Shown here in pieces: positions 22,834 to 33,028 of a DNA stretch of 55,725 nt. Under the pieces are notes generated by a model. The model was not told where the DNA came from, made no database searches, and saw only the letters and a program-made list of their open reading frames with translations. The DNA is taken from NCBI GenBank assembly GCA_025399215.1, contig MU621187.1, positions 2,032 to 57,756 of the forward strand, in the 5' to 3' direction. The position numbers were made by a program, and so were the translations under genes. Position 1 is the first letter of the stretch. Each line of letters begins with the position of its first letter. This stretch comes from Globomyces pollinis-pini (Eukaryota > Chytridiomycota > Chytridiomycetes > Rhizophydiales > Globomycetaceae).

Positions 22834-23026
22834 TGAATTGGTGAAGTATGTCAAAAAGCATCTTTTTATATCATCATGAAACAGAAAGTGTCACAGCCAG
22901 GGATCTGACAGTGTGATGAGAGCCTCCTTTGAGTCCATTTAGGAATTAATCGGGATCTGAAAAACCAGCCACAAGATGCGTTATTTAAGAGTCATTTTCT
23001 TCATATTTCATTTCATAAAACTTACA
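22834..23026. promoter_or_regulatory. Shared divergent promoter, pair 2
   Basis: This 193-bp interval separates the start codons of the small TM gene (minus) and the PLAC8 gene (plus). It holds TTTTTATATC near the TM gene side and AAGATGCGTTATTTAAG on the PLAC8 side, both plausible TATA regions. The homologous interval of pair 3 is 196 bp. Confidence 0.45.
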
Positions 23027-23671
23027 ATGGATCAAAACCAAACTTATCAACCACAACAACAATACCAACAACCTCAGCAACAATATGCTGCTCCTCAACA
23101 GCAATTCCAACCACCTCAACAACAATATGCTGCTCCCCAACAACAACAGTATGCTGCTCCCCAACAACAATACCAACAACCTCAACAACAGTATGCTGCT
23201 CCCCAACAACCAATGCAAAATCAACCGTATCCACCACAACAGCCTTACGAGCAAGCTGCTTACCCACCACCTCAAGTCCCAGGCCAAGTGCCATATCAAC
23301 AACAACTAGGTATGGATGTTGAATATGCCCATGTCCCAAAGTCTCAAACCGGTGAATTTGCTGAAGGCTTTTGTGGTTGCACGTCCAATTGCTTAACATG
23401 TTGTTTGGCTTTCTGTTGTCCTTGTGTTGTATTTGGTCAAAATCAGTTTGCTATCAAACCAGAGTCAAGTTGCTTCTCACAGGGTGCTATCTACTGTATT
23501 GTTTCAATGCTTGGTTGTGCTCCATGCTTGGGTGCTTATGGTCGTCAAAATGTCAGAGATGCTAGAAATACTGATGGTGACTTCATCGGGGATTGTGTTG
23601 CCCATTGGTGTTGTCCATGTCTTGCTCTAACTCAAGAAAACTCTGAATTGAAAGCAGCCGGAGTTTTATAA
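23027..23671 (+). CDS. PLAC8 domain protein with Gln/Pro-rich head (214 aa)
   Basis: PLAC8 proteins are small Cys-rich membrane-associated proteins; in plants and fungi they are linked to cell size, metal transport or stress. Residues 1-85 are low-complexity Q/P/Y repeats (units like QYAAPQQQ). Residues ~105-214 are the PLAC8 domain: GEFAEGFCGCTSNCLTCCLAFCCPC, IKPESSCFSQGAIYC, LGCAPCLGAYGRQNVRD and DCVAHWCCPCLALTQE. The start at 23027 matches the homologous start in the stub at 21860; an upstream in-frame ATG would add a hydrophobic leader absent from the paralogues. No introns. Confidence 0.9.
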   Translation: MDQNQTYQPQQQYQQPQQQYAAPQQQFQPPQQQYAAPQQQQYAAPQQQYQQPQQQYAAPQQPMQNQPYPPQQPYEQAAYPPPQVPGQVPYQQQLGMDVEYAHVPKSQTGEFAEGFCGCTSNCLTCCLAFCCPCVVFGQNQFAIKPESSCFSQGAIYCIVSMLGCAPCLGAYGRQNVRDARNTDGDFIGDCVAHWCCPCLALTQENSELKAAGVL

Positions 23672-24287
23672 AAGACCTTTAGACATACATTCTTCTATTA
23701 ATAAAAATCAAAAACAATTCTTTTGTTCGTTTGAATATTTAATTGTGTAAAACATACCTCATTTACTATACTGAACAAGACGATTTAAGACCAAAATGTT
23801 GAAAGCTGCACTATATGAAACACTCTTTCAAGATCTCCTAGGGTAACACGTGGGAGTACAAACACACGGTACCCCGCCATGGAATCAGTTTCTGTGATGT
23901 GTGTTACCATACATGATTCTCACCATTTCGAATTATCAACAATTCCAACTGGCAATTGTTATTTGATTTTCCGATTATGGATTCTCAGTAGGTGGTTCAA
24001 AGCAAATGGTTTATGTATGAAGTTATCGTGGATGGGTGATATAAGGTGTGATTTTTACTTTATGAAAAGCATAAATAGAAAGGACAGCAGGTTCAGAAAC
24101 CAGCAACGGACCTAATTGATTTTTGGTTCGCCAGGAAAGCTAAATATAGTGTTCCTTGCAGATAGTAAATATTCATACTTCCCAGAAGATAGATCTTAAA
24201 ACGTTGGAGAGATTTCATTGGTAATAAATATTAAATGACTGCGTATCTTTTATTGGCAATGAATGTTATACTCAAACGATTATAGGT
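23672..24287. other. Intergenic, no supported gene
   Basis: A 78-codon frame at 23879-24115 has no recognisable features. The sequence lies between two convergent genes (PLAC8 of pair 2 and the TM gene of pair 3) and holds only their 3' flanks as far as I can see. Confidence 0.5.
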
Positions 24288-24722
24288 TTAGATTTTAAGC
24301 TGTTGAGCAGCGGCTAACGCAGCTTTCTGTTTTGGCTTTTGAACGTAGTAATAATAACAGCAGTAAGCAAACACAACTAATCCACCAATCCCTCTACCAA
24401 TGTTGAAAATCATTTGTGGACCGCTGAATTCGAAAGCAGCAGCAGTGGTTGTGGTAGTGGTTGTTGTTCCTCCGGTTGATTTAGAACCCATCACTGGTGC
24501 ATTGGCACTTGGTGGAATTGATGAACCACTTACTGGCGCACCATTACCGAAGGCAGTACAAGAGGATGAGTAAAAGAAGCAAGCAGCAGGCTCTGAGCAG
24601 GATGCAGAGTAGAAAGTAGATCCAGCATAAGCACCGTCCTTACAGAAACAGTAACAAGTTTTTCCAGATTGAGGTATAGCCAATGCTTGAAGGAACAAAG
24701 AAAGTAGAAAAATTAAATGCAT
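24288..24722 (-). CDS. Small secreted/type I TM protein, Cys-rich (144 aa)
   Basis: Paralogue of the gene at 22396, about 90% identical: signal peptide MHLIFLLSLFLQALA, the same Cys block, Thr run, TM helix and basic tail, ending QQLKI. Start chosen by alignment with the paralogue; an ATG five codons upstream exists. It is divergent from the PLAC8 gene at 24919 with 196 bp between starts, reproducing pair 2 exactly. Confidence 0.75.
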   Translation of the reverse strand: MHLIFLLSLFLQALAIPQSGKTCYCFCKDGAYAGSTFYSASCSEPAACFFYSSSCTAFGNGAPVSGSSIPPSANAPVMGSKSTGGTTTTTTTTAAAFEFSGPQMIFNIGRGIGGLVVFAYCCYYYYVQKPKQKAALAAAQQLKI

Positions 24723-24918
24723 TTGATGGATCTGCACACCAAGCTTCGCTTTTTATACGATTTGGACCAAAGCAGTCGTATAGCCAGGGATCTTTGGGTG
24801 CAGGAGGCTCTTTTAGTATACTTCAGCTTCGATTGAATGGTGACTTACAATGACACACTGTTACACCAAACCAAGGTTTTGGTATTTAAGAACAAAGAAA
24901 TGCCTGCCACTACAATCA
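24723..24918. promoter_or_regulatory. Shared divergent promoter, pair 3
   Basis: 196-bp interval between the divergent starts, with CTTTTTATACG close to the TM gene (TATA-like on the minus strand) and GGTATTTAAGAAC close to the PLAC8 gene. Layout matches pair 2. Confidence 0.45.
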
Positions 24919-25419
24919 ATGAATCAAGATCAATCTTCTCCGCAAACTCCTCATCAACCCGCTCCTCAGCAGCAATTAGTTCAAGAACCACTGTATCCAG
25001 CACCGATGGATAAGGGTGGTGATACCACTGCCCAAGATTCTTACCAACAACAGCCAAGTATGAATATTGAGTATTCACATGTTCCAAAGTCTGAAACTGG
25101 AGAATTCTCGCAAGACTTATGTGGTTGTACATCCAATTGTCTAACATGTTGCTTGGCTTATTGCTGTGCTTGTTGTGTGTATGGTCAAAATCAAGTTGCT
25201 ATCAAACCAGAGTCAAGCTGCGTCGGGCAAAGTGCAATCTACTGCATTGTTTCAATGCTTGGCTGTGCACCATGTTTGGGTGCTTATGGTCGTCAGAATA
25301 TTAGAGATGCTAGACATGCCCCAGGAGACTTTATCGCGGATTGTGTTGCTCATTGGTGTTGTCCATGTCTTGCTCTAACTCAAGAAAATTCCGAATTGAA
25401 AGAAGCTGGACTTTTGTAA
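24919..25419 (+). CDS. PLAC8 domain protein (166 aa)
   Basis: Paralogue of the gene at 23027 with a much shorter head (MNQDQSSPQTPHQPAPQQQ) and the same PLAC8 domain: GEFSQDLCGCTSNCLTCCLAYCCACCVYGQ, ESSCVGQSAIYC, GCAPCLGAYGRQNIRD and DCVAHWCCPCLALTQ. The domain is far more conserved between paralogues than the Gln-rich head, as expected under selection on the domain. No introns. An upstream ATG at 24850 would add a basic stretch not seen in the other copies. Confidence 0.9.
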   Translation: MNQDQSSPQTPHQPAPQQQLVQEPLYPAPMDKGGDTTAQDSYQQQPSMNIEYSHVPKSETGEFSQDLCGCTSNCLTCCLAYCCACCVYGQNQVAIKPESSCVGQSAIYCIVSMLGCAPCLGAYGRQNIRDARHAPGDFIADCVAHWCCPCLALTQENSELKEAGLL

Positions 25420-26378
25420 AGGAAGTTCTTAAGAGATAAATTCTACTAATAAAACATCGAATACAAAAATGTCATTTGTTCAAAGTACTGTTTCTAGTCA
25501 ATCTTAATTTATGGATGACATTTAATAACATGACCATGCCAGATGTTTGAGTCATAAAATTTCTGAATTGTGTTGCTGAACATCAGATTTTTTCAGTTTC
25601 ATGTTTAAGACACGGTCACCAAGCCATAAAATGCAAACTACTCTTTCATATAAAAAATAGGTGATACCAAATATAATTCAACGCAACATACCTTGACTGA
25701 TTATAAATCAAAAGCCCAGTTGCAAATGGCCTTCCAATTGCAATATCTAGGTCCAAATCCTGAACTATGATGGATAGGGTCCCGACTTTTCCATTTTTTT
25801 TTTGGAAATTATGGTAGAACACAAAGTTTTTTTTTCTATGCTTTCTCAAGTATGAATTGGTGTGAAGTATCACATGATGTTCTATCTTGTTGCTTTGGAT
25901 CTAATACATAATAACGCAATTCTCCCTGGCTCGGTGTTCTATCAAGTCAAAACTGAGAAGCACTTCTGTTTGATTGGATCTTATTCAACTCTACACTGAA
26001 AACAGAAAGCAGCTGCTATCTCCACACCTCAATATTATCAGAAACTGATCATGGAGACACTTGCATTGTTCTAGCACTCTCGTCCAACCTGATCACTTCT
26101 TTGCTCTCTTGTTCAGATCATGTCATTTTGCACTTTTCATCTGTAGACGCTACCAATCGCATGAAGTATCTAACCGGGAATGAACAAACCCATCATCCAT
26201 CGTGTTGGTAAGTCTCTTTTTATGAAAGCGAGTTTTGGTCATTGATCATCGAATTATCCAATTACGATTGGTTGGAATGACGATTAATGGTGTTTGTTTG
26301 ATTCCTAGGGGAAATGACTCAAAATCAAGTTGATGCTTGTCATTGCTTTGTCAACTGTCTTTAGTAGATAGATAATCA
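25420..26378. other. Long intergenic stretch, nothing supported
   Basis: Runs of T (about 25795 and 25828) and short frames only. A possible small exon near 26180 (MNKPIIHRV with a GTAAGT donor) could belong to an unrecognised upstream exon of the next gene, but no protein evidence supports it. Confidence 0.4.
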
Positions 26379-27098
26379 ATGACTTCAAGAAACTGCCATA
26401 TATGCCACTATAGAATGAAAACTATCGCATCATCATTTCCTGTGAGCGAGGCAGAATCCTTGGTAGAAGTCCAATGCATGTTTTTTGTGTAAGCGACATT
26501 AAACATAATTAGTTTTAGCTGCTTTTTGACAGTACTGACTTAATGACTTTATCAAGAAGGGTTACGCGACAAGTGTCAAGCATTGTTGGGAGCCAAAAGT
26601 GCGACAACCTCGTCTCAGTTACAAAGAGAATTTCACCAGATATTGACCAGTATGTTGTGAGGATCCGATAAATGAAAATGAATAAAAGAGCATGATTTCT
26701 AGTTGAATGAGTTTACCTTGAATCTATCTCTTAGAGTGCCGGAGCCATATAAAAGAATATCCAACCAGAGAATTAAAGATGTACTGGAATGAAGAGTCAG
26801 TACCAGATTGTTTGATATACATTTAGTTTACATTCAGCAATGTGGTTTAAGTGTTTGTATCTGCATCCATTCTTTCCAATACAGCACATTTTAGTTCCAT
26901 TGAACGAAGTGTTTGAAGAACATCCAAATGAATCACATTTACAGAATGTGATTTGGATAGTTATTGATAAACTAGTTCTTTGTTTTCAGAGAGCCAGAAC
27001 AATTACTTGACACTTCAGTGATTCAGGGTATCAAGAATCAGAGAGAGATCATAGTTCAACTGAACAATACCAGTATCATTTGTTACGATATTCGTTAA
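26379..27098 (+). CDS. Unidentified multi-exon gene (157 aa model)
   Basis: Seven exons keep a single frame: 26379-26486, 26519-26531, 26557-26649, 26735-26799, 26827-26841, 26885-26959 and 26994-27098. Introns are 32, 25, 85, 27, 43 and 34 nt. The model begins MTSRNCHICHYRMK (CxxC), continues through helical segments (KCQALLGAKSATTSSQLQRE; LVPLNEVFEEHPNESHLQNV) and ends TSVIQGIKNQREIIVQLNN. The end faintly recalls Qb-SNARE helices, but no TM segment follows. No family is recognised. The small exons and the 85-nt intron are uncertain, and other exon choices are possible. Confidence 0.35.
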
Positions 27099-27171
27099 AA
27101 TCCATTTTCTCTTCCCTCCTTCATTTTTCATTGACTTCGCGGGTTGCTTTTGAATTTTTTTCAAACTTGTC

Positions 27172-30100
27172 ATGGTAACCAACATTCCCTGGTTGACTTT
27201 AGCCTTTGCGACTGGATATTCAACGGAAACTATCAAACCGATCAGATAGAGTAAAGGCGGTGGATTTTCATCCAACTGAACCTTGGCTTCTATCTGCTTT
27301 ATATAACGGGAACGTCTATATCTGGAACTATGATACTCAAGTATGCACCATCTTTCCATTAATCAATTCCTAGGCCTTAGTGAAGACTTTTGAAATTTCT
27401 GAATTACCTAGTAAATAGTGGATTGCGTTAATCCTAGTTCGTGCTGCTAAATTTATTGCTAGAAAGTCTTGGTTAGTGACAGGTTCAGATGACTTTCAAA
27501 TTAAGGTGTTCAACTATAATACCCATGAAAAGATTATTGGGTTTGATGCCCATGCTGATTATATTCGTTCAATTGCTGTTCATGGAACTCAACCTCTTTT
27601 ACTTACATGCTCGGATGATATGCAAATTAAGTTATGGGATTGGGAAAAATCATGGAGAAATGTTATGGTATCTTGAATCGAAGCTAAATGTTTACTCTAG
27701 GTAATAACTGACTTGAAAGTTAACTGATATAGACTTTTGAAGGACATTCGCATTTTGTTATGCATGTAGCTTTCAATCCAAAAGATAGTAATACATTTGC
27801 CAGTGCTTCAATGGATAGAACCATCAAAGTTTGGTCTATTGGATCCCCTGTCGCAAATTATACTCTAGAAGGTCATTTGAAAGGTGTTAACTCTGTTGAT
27901 TATTATGAAGGTGGTGATAAACCTTATTTAGTGTCTGGTGCAGATGACAAGTACCAACTATCGTTCCTAATTACTTAGGTTTGAAAATAGTGTTTTTAAC
28001 TCTCAGGTTAATTAAAGTTTGGGACTACCAAAATAAAACATGTGTTCAAACTTTGGAAGGGCATACCAATAATGTCATGCGAGTTTGTTACCACCCTGGA
28101 TTACCAATTATTATTTCTGGTTCTGAAGATGGTAAGTGGAAGTGTTATTTCTTTATCCCTTCGGCAATTTACTGACCATTTTATTCAGGTACAATTCGAA
28201 TTTGGCATTCAAATACATACCGTCTTGAAAACACTTTAAATTACGGAATGGAACGAGTGTGGTGTCTAGCATATTTAAAAGGCAGTAACGATTTGGCTTT
28301 TGGATATGATGAAGGAACTATATCTATTAAAGTATATTTACCCTAGCTAATCGCTAGCTTGGACGAGATGAGCCTTCCATTAGTATGGATAGCACTGGAA
28401 AGATTATCTGGGCAAAGCAAAACGAAATTCAAACGGCTAATATTCAACAATCTGATGATACCACATTTACAGATGGTGAAAGAGTAGTTTTACCAACAAA
28501 GGATCTTGGCAGTTGTGAAATTTATCCTCAAACTCTGCAACATAGTCCTAACGGAAGGTAATTCTCGTCTTCTCAGTACATAGATTTGTGGTTGTATGTG
28601 GAGATGGTGAATATATTATATATACCGCCTTAGCATGGAGAAACAAAAGTTTCGGTCAAGCATTGGAATTTGTTTGGGCCCAGGATTCTAACGAGTATTA
28701 CATTTTCATTTAGTTGATATATTTTAGGTACGCGATCCGTGAATCAACTTCGAAGATTAAACTCTTCCGATCATTCAAAGAAAAACAAAACGTTTCAATT
28801 CGCCCTAGTTACACTGCTGAAGGCATATTCGGTGGAGCTCTTTTGGGAGTGAAAAGTTCGTCATTTATTATCTTCTATGATTGGGAAACTGGTGTTGTGG
28901 TTCGCCGTATTGATGTCGCCGCAACCAATGTACTTTTTGAAAATTAACCTGAAAGGTGTTTTGGAGTGAACATGATCATGTCGCAATTGCTACTGCTGAA
29001 AATTTTTATATCTTAAAGTTCAATCGTGCAGTATTCCAAACATTAGTTGAAAATGGTCCAGCTGGAGAAGAAGGATATGAGGATGCATTCGAATTTATTA
29101 CGGAAGTTTCGGAAATGTAGTTCATATTTGGTTTTAATCAATAGCGTATCTACCGGAGCTTGGGTTGGAGACTGTTTTATCTACACCAATTCTGTCAACC
29201 GATTAAACTATCTGGTTGGTGGACAATCATCAACTGTAAGCCATTTCGACAGGTATTCACTGTTCATATTTATTCATGTATAGTCCTGTGTATTTGTTGG
29301 GTTATATTTCACGAGATAATCGTGTTTATGTTTGTGACAAACATTTGCAATTCACCAGCTACTCTCTTCCTTTAAGCCTTATCGAGTACCAGACTGCCAT
29401 TTTACGTGGGGACTTCAACCAAGCGAATAGTTTGTTACCTAACATTCCACAAGATCAGAGAAATCGATTGGCACGATTCTTGGAGAGTCAAGGTTTCTTT
29501 AATTGTTTCTTAGTTCTTTAGATCTTAAAGCTGAGGCGCTGCAAGTGACTACAGACTTAGAACATCGATTTGAACTTTCCATTCAATTATCTGAGCTTGC
29601 TATCGCATATGAAATTGCTTGCGAATTAAACCACGAACACAAGTGGAAGCTGCTTGGAGATCATGCCTTAGGAGTTTGGAATGTAGGCTTTAAGTCCTTT
29701 ACTCATTCTAGTACGGTTTAGCCCTTGAATCTTGGAAGAAAGCCAATGATTTTGAAAGTTTGATGTTAATCTATCAGACATGCGGAAATGTACAAGGGTT
29801 GTCAGAGCTGGCTGTTATTTCGAAAGAAAAGGGAGAAACTAACATTACTTTCTTGTGTCTGTATTTGATTGGGGATATGGCTGGTTGTGTTGATTTATTA
29901 ATCGACACCAAACGGTTACCTGAAGCAGCCTTCTTTGCTCGAACTTATGCACCAAGGTATTAGTTCTCGTTTATTAATTCTTTCAGTTGTGTATCCAAAG
30001 TAGTAGCTTTGTGGAAAAAATCATTGATTAAACTCCAAAAGCCAAAAATAGCAGAATCTTTGGCTGATCCTGCCAATTATGATAATCTGTTCCCTGATTT

Positions 30101-31067
30101 TGTCCAAGGGCTTGAAATCGAGCAATTATTGAAGGAGGTCCCTGGTATTGCAGCATCTTCTTACTTGGCTCGCAAAGCTCTTGATGGCCACAACTTAGTT
30201 ACTGGTAATTGTATACCGTTTTAACATGTAGACATAAAAAATGGTCAATCTATTAACCAAATTCTTGCCAATGTCCAGTTTTTAGGGCAGACACCAAAGA
30301 AACCTGTTTCACCAGTTCGTTCACAGTCACCAAATCGTCCAGCTTCTCCAAGAAGAGTCCCCACTCCTGATCGCCCATCTTCTCCTCCAAAGCGAGCACC
30401 AACACCAGATCAAGTAGCTTCACAAGTTGAACGTCCTGTATCACCTTCTAAAAGTCCAGTGAAAACTTTCTCCCCAGCATATGCATCCCCATCTCACATA
30501 TCCCCAATTCAACCAGTGTCTTCTAACAGTCCAGTTAGAGCGCCTAGTCCTGCCAGAGCTCCTAGTCCTGCCCGAGCCCCATCACCTGCACATTCTGTTG
30601 GTGCTTCGAAGTCCCAATCACCACAAAATGCAATTCCAAATGGACGTGCTCCTTCTGCCACCCCTTCGCAAACATCTGGAAGATCTCCATCCACAACTCC
30701 TGGTACAAAAGTGCAGCCAGTAGCAACTGGCAGAGCTCCATCTGCAACATCTTCTAATAACAGTCCTGTGCAAAGTGGTAATAGTCCAGTACGAACACCT
30801 TCTTCGATTCCTTCCACTCAAGCAAGAGCTCCAACTGCTACTGCTCAATCTGTACCTATTTCAAAACCAGAAACTAGCAATCTAACTGCCAACAATGTTG
30901 GAAAGAGACATGATGACTTGGAGTATCCTGATTTTATTTCAGATAACATGAGCCACTTATCTATGGAAGTTAATACAACAGGAACGGGTTCTATTAGAGG
31001 TGAGGATGACTTCAAAGACGGTGAACCAGTTCTCAATGATGAGGAATTGGATGCTTTACTATCATAA
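27172..31067 (+). CDS. SEC27: Coatomer subunit beta' (SEC27/COPB2), 1114 aa
   Basis: Beta'-COP is a WD40/alpha-solenoid subunit of the COPI coat for Golgi-to-ER transport. Seventeen exons begin with a coding exon that is only the ATG (27172-27174), then 27203-27340, 27374-27410, 27438-27667, 27733-27950, 28007-28131 and on to 30232-31067. Sixteen introns: thirteen of 26-33 nt, two tandem (65 and 56) and one of 57. Landmarks: [70 protein letters not shown] segment, [44 protein letters not shown] and [17 protein letters not shown]. After ~830 residues a long Ser/Pro/Ala-rich tail ([14 protein letters not shown]) ends in an acidic [10 protein letters not shown]; ordinary beta'-COP lacks this tail. 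Confidence 0.97.
27668..27732 (+). other. Tandem double intron (33+32 nt) in SEC27
   Basis: The units 27668-27700 and 27701-27732 meet as AG|GT between the WD40 residues WRNVM and TFEGHS. Neither unit alone restores the frame to the conserved FEGH. Confidence 0.85.
27951..28006 (+). other. Tandem double intron (28+28 nt) in SEC27
   Basis: The units 27951-27978 and 27979-28006 abut as AG|GT. Removing both yields [14 protein letters not shown], the invariant WD-repeat junction. Confidence 0.85.
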
Positions 31068-31172
31068 TAAAAAGATATGGCTCAAGCTATTGGAATTTTT
31101 TACGTACAAACTCTTCTTTATTTTTCGATTTTTGTTCTTTGACTTTGGATGCTCTAACTATTCGAAAGCATA

Positions 31173-32755
31173 CTAGTTTTGATCAACAAAAGTATTTTTC
31201 GTTGCACTGGCCGCCAACTGCGTTTTTTGGGCAACTTCCAATTTAGTGGCTAAATCAAACACGGCTTCGCGATAGATAGCCAGTTCTTGTTGACTATTAG
31301 GGATGTCAAATCCTTCAGGAAAATATTGATGCAAACATTCTTGTGAATTGGTAGTCATATCAGGTAAACTGTTACGATTTACCAATGTGAGGTGAGAGGT
31401 ATGTCTCATTCTAGAAAATTCTTCCTTCATTGCATCTAACGTCACCAAGTTATCATCAGAATCATCCAAATAATCTTGTAGATATTGTTGAGTTACACTA
31501 TGTTCTAAATCATTTGAATTGTATAATTCCATCTCAACACCTTGATTGATAAACTGATCACCATGATATTTGAAATGATCATGAATTAATTTTAGATTTA
31601 GTTGTTGATTACAAATGGTACATATACAAGAAGAATATTGATTATCGAATTGATCAAATAGTACTTTAAAATTAATCAAAGATTGAGTTGCGAATTGATT
31701 TGGAATGGAATGGTTCAAGAAACAAGGTTGTTTGTTGAATGAATTGGACGATATAGATAGAAATAGGTCATTCGGTTCGATATCAATATGAATTTGGTTA
31801 CATTTCAAGCATGAAATGATACATTGATTGATTGAATAACTAACTAATAAATCATGAGCATGGACTTGAGATGCCATTTGATAACTATCTAGCGGAATTT
31901 GGTCTTGGTTCACTATTTCGCTTTGATTCAATCGCGTAATTGATTGCATTCTGCCTGGTTTGTTTAACATTGAATTACTAATGATAAATCTACGGATAAG
32001 GAAACTTTTTCGAACTTACAAATTTTGTCTTTGGAGTAAATCAAGCGGAATTCCTCCACTTAGAAATGTTTCATTCACATTTCTAGATATAAATTGAAAG
32101 TATCATTACATGTATGTAAGTCTTCGCATATCTATCAGACAATCAGGTAAATCACCACTGATTGGATTATCATTTAGTATTCTAAAGAACATGAATTAAT
32201 GGAATAAGTTACAAATGAGTCAATTTCCTTAGACGATTAATTTCATTTGGGATATATCCAGTCAATGAATTGTTTGATAAATCACTAATGGGTTAGAAAT
32301 CACATCAGATATCAATTTACAGATACTTGAGATTGTTCAGCTTCGTTAATTCTATAGGAATTGAACCACAAAGGTTATTGTTGTATAAAATTCTAAATTG
32401 AGCGATATTGAATTTACAAAGTCTGCAGCTTTCTTAGATTTCCAATGGTACTAGGTATTGTACCCGTTAGTTCTCCATTTGACAATTTCCTACGGGTCAA
32501 TTACTATAATTGGTACAAATAAGTTAAATTTCTCATCAATTGGATGTTTTCTGGAATTGTAGAATAAATAGGACATTCATAGTGAATTCTAGAAACCGAT
32601 TTAAACGTTTTGGTAGTTTTGAACCAAAATCCAAGTTTTTTGTATTTGAATGTTGCGTCACCTTTTACCAAATGTTTGAATAAGGATTTAATATTATAAT
32701 TGATGGATAAACTAGTGAATGGTACAAACCTATCGGAACTGTTCAAGTTCATCAT
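31173..32755 (-). CDS. LRR protein with C-terminal Zn-finger-like region
   Basis: From 32588 downward the exons are 32517-32588 (72 nt), 32418-32489, 32321-32392, 32213-32284, 32110-32181 (72 nt each), 32020-32082 (63) and 31173-31989. Introns are 25-36 nt, all in phase 2. Each 72-nt exon is one 24-residue plant-type LRR (LxLxNNxLxGxIPxxIxxLxxL), e.g. NNSLTGYIPNEINRLRKLTHL. The last exon adds ~270 residues with CLKC and CTICNQQLNLKLIHDHFKYH, a C2H2-like finger, then an acidic stretch. That exon could instead be a separate gene with its own ATG at 31970. The 5' end is uncertain: the open frame reaches 32755 but may contain an unspliced intron. Divergent from another LRR gene. Confidence 0.65.
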
Positions 32756-32897
32756 ATTGTTCTGTTAAGAAACTAAGTTGCTTAAAATCCAATATAAAAC
32801 GTGGTGTTTCAATCTGGAAAAGCCCCATCAGATTTTCGGTGAAACGTAAAACTCCGGAACTAAAGAGTGCAAAGGAAAATGATGAATCAAGGACAGA

Positions 32898-32935
32898 TTG
32901 ACTCACTATATTATAGTTATAGTATAGTGAGTCAA
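32898..32935. promoter_or_regulatory. Palindrome with paired TGACTCA sites between divergent LRR genes
   Basis: Perfect 13-bp arms TTGACTCACTATA and TATAGTGAGTCAA flank a 12-bp spacer. Each arm contains TGACTCA, the AP-1/Gcn4-type bZIP consensus. It lies between the two head-to-head LRR genes, so it may control both. Confidence 0.6.
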
Positions 32936-33028
32936 TTGGTGAGTGTATATATTCTCACACTAATTTGTTGACAAATAAACAGAATGAAATGATTGATCAA
33001 CAATCAAGAAATTTAATACAAAATATCA

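Noticed and set aside
23041..23220. Gln-rich repeats as a CRISPR array or minisatellite
   Set aside because: They are in-frame coding repeats of a PLAC8 protein head without spacers.
22985..23399. Long minus-strand frames opposite the PLAC8 Gln-rich head
   Set aside because: Antisense shadows of CAA/CAG-rich repeats (Leu/Val runs), a known artefact of low-complexity coding DNA.
28132..28188. 57-nt SEC27 intron as another tandem pair
   Set aside because: No internal AG|GT at unit spacing; kept as an honest exception.
30509..30848. Minus-strand frames opposite the SEC27 tail
   Set aside because: Shadows of the Ser/Pro/Ala repeat; no splice or start support.
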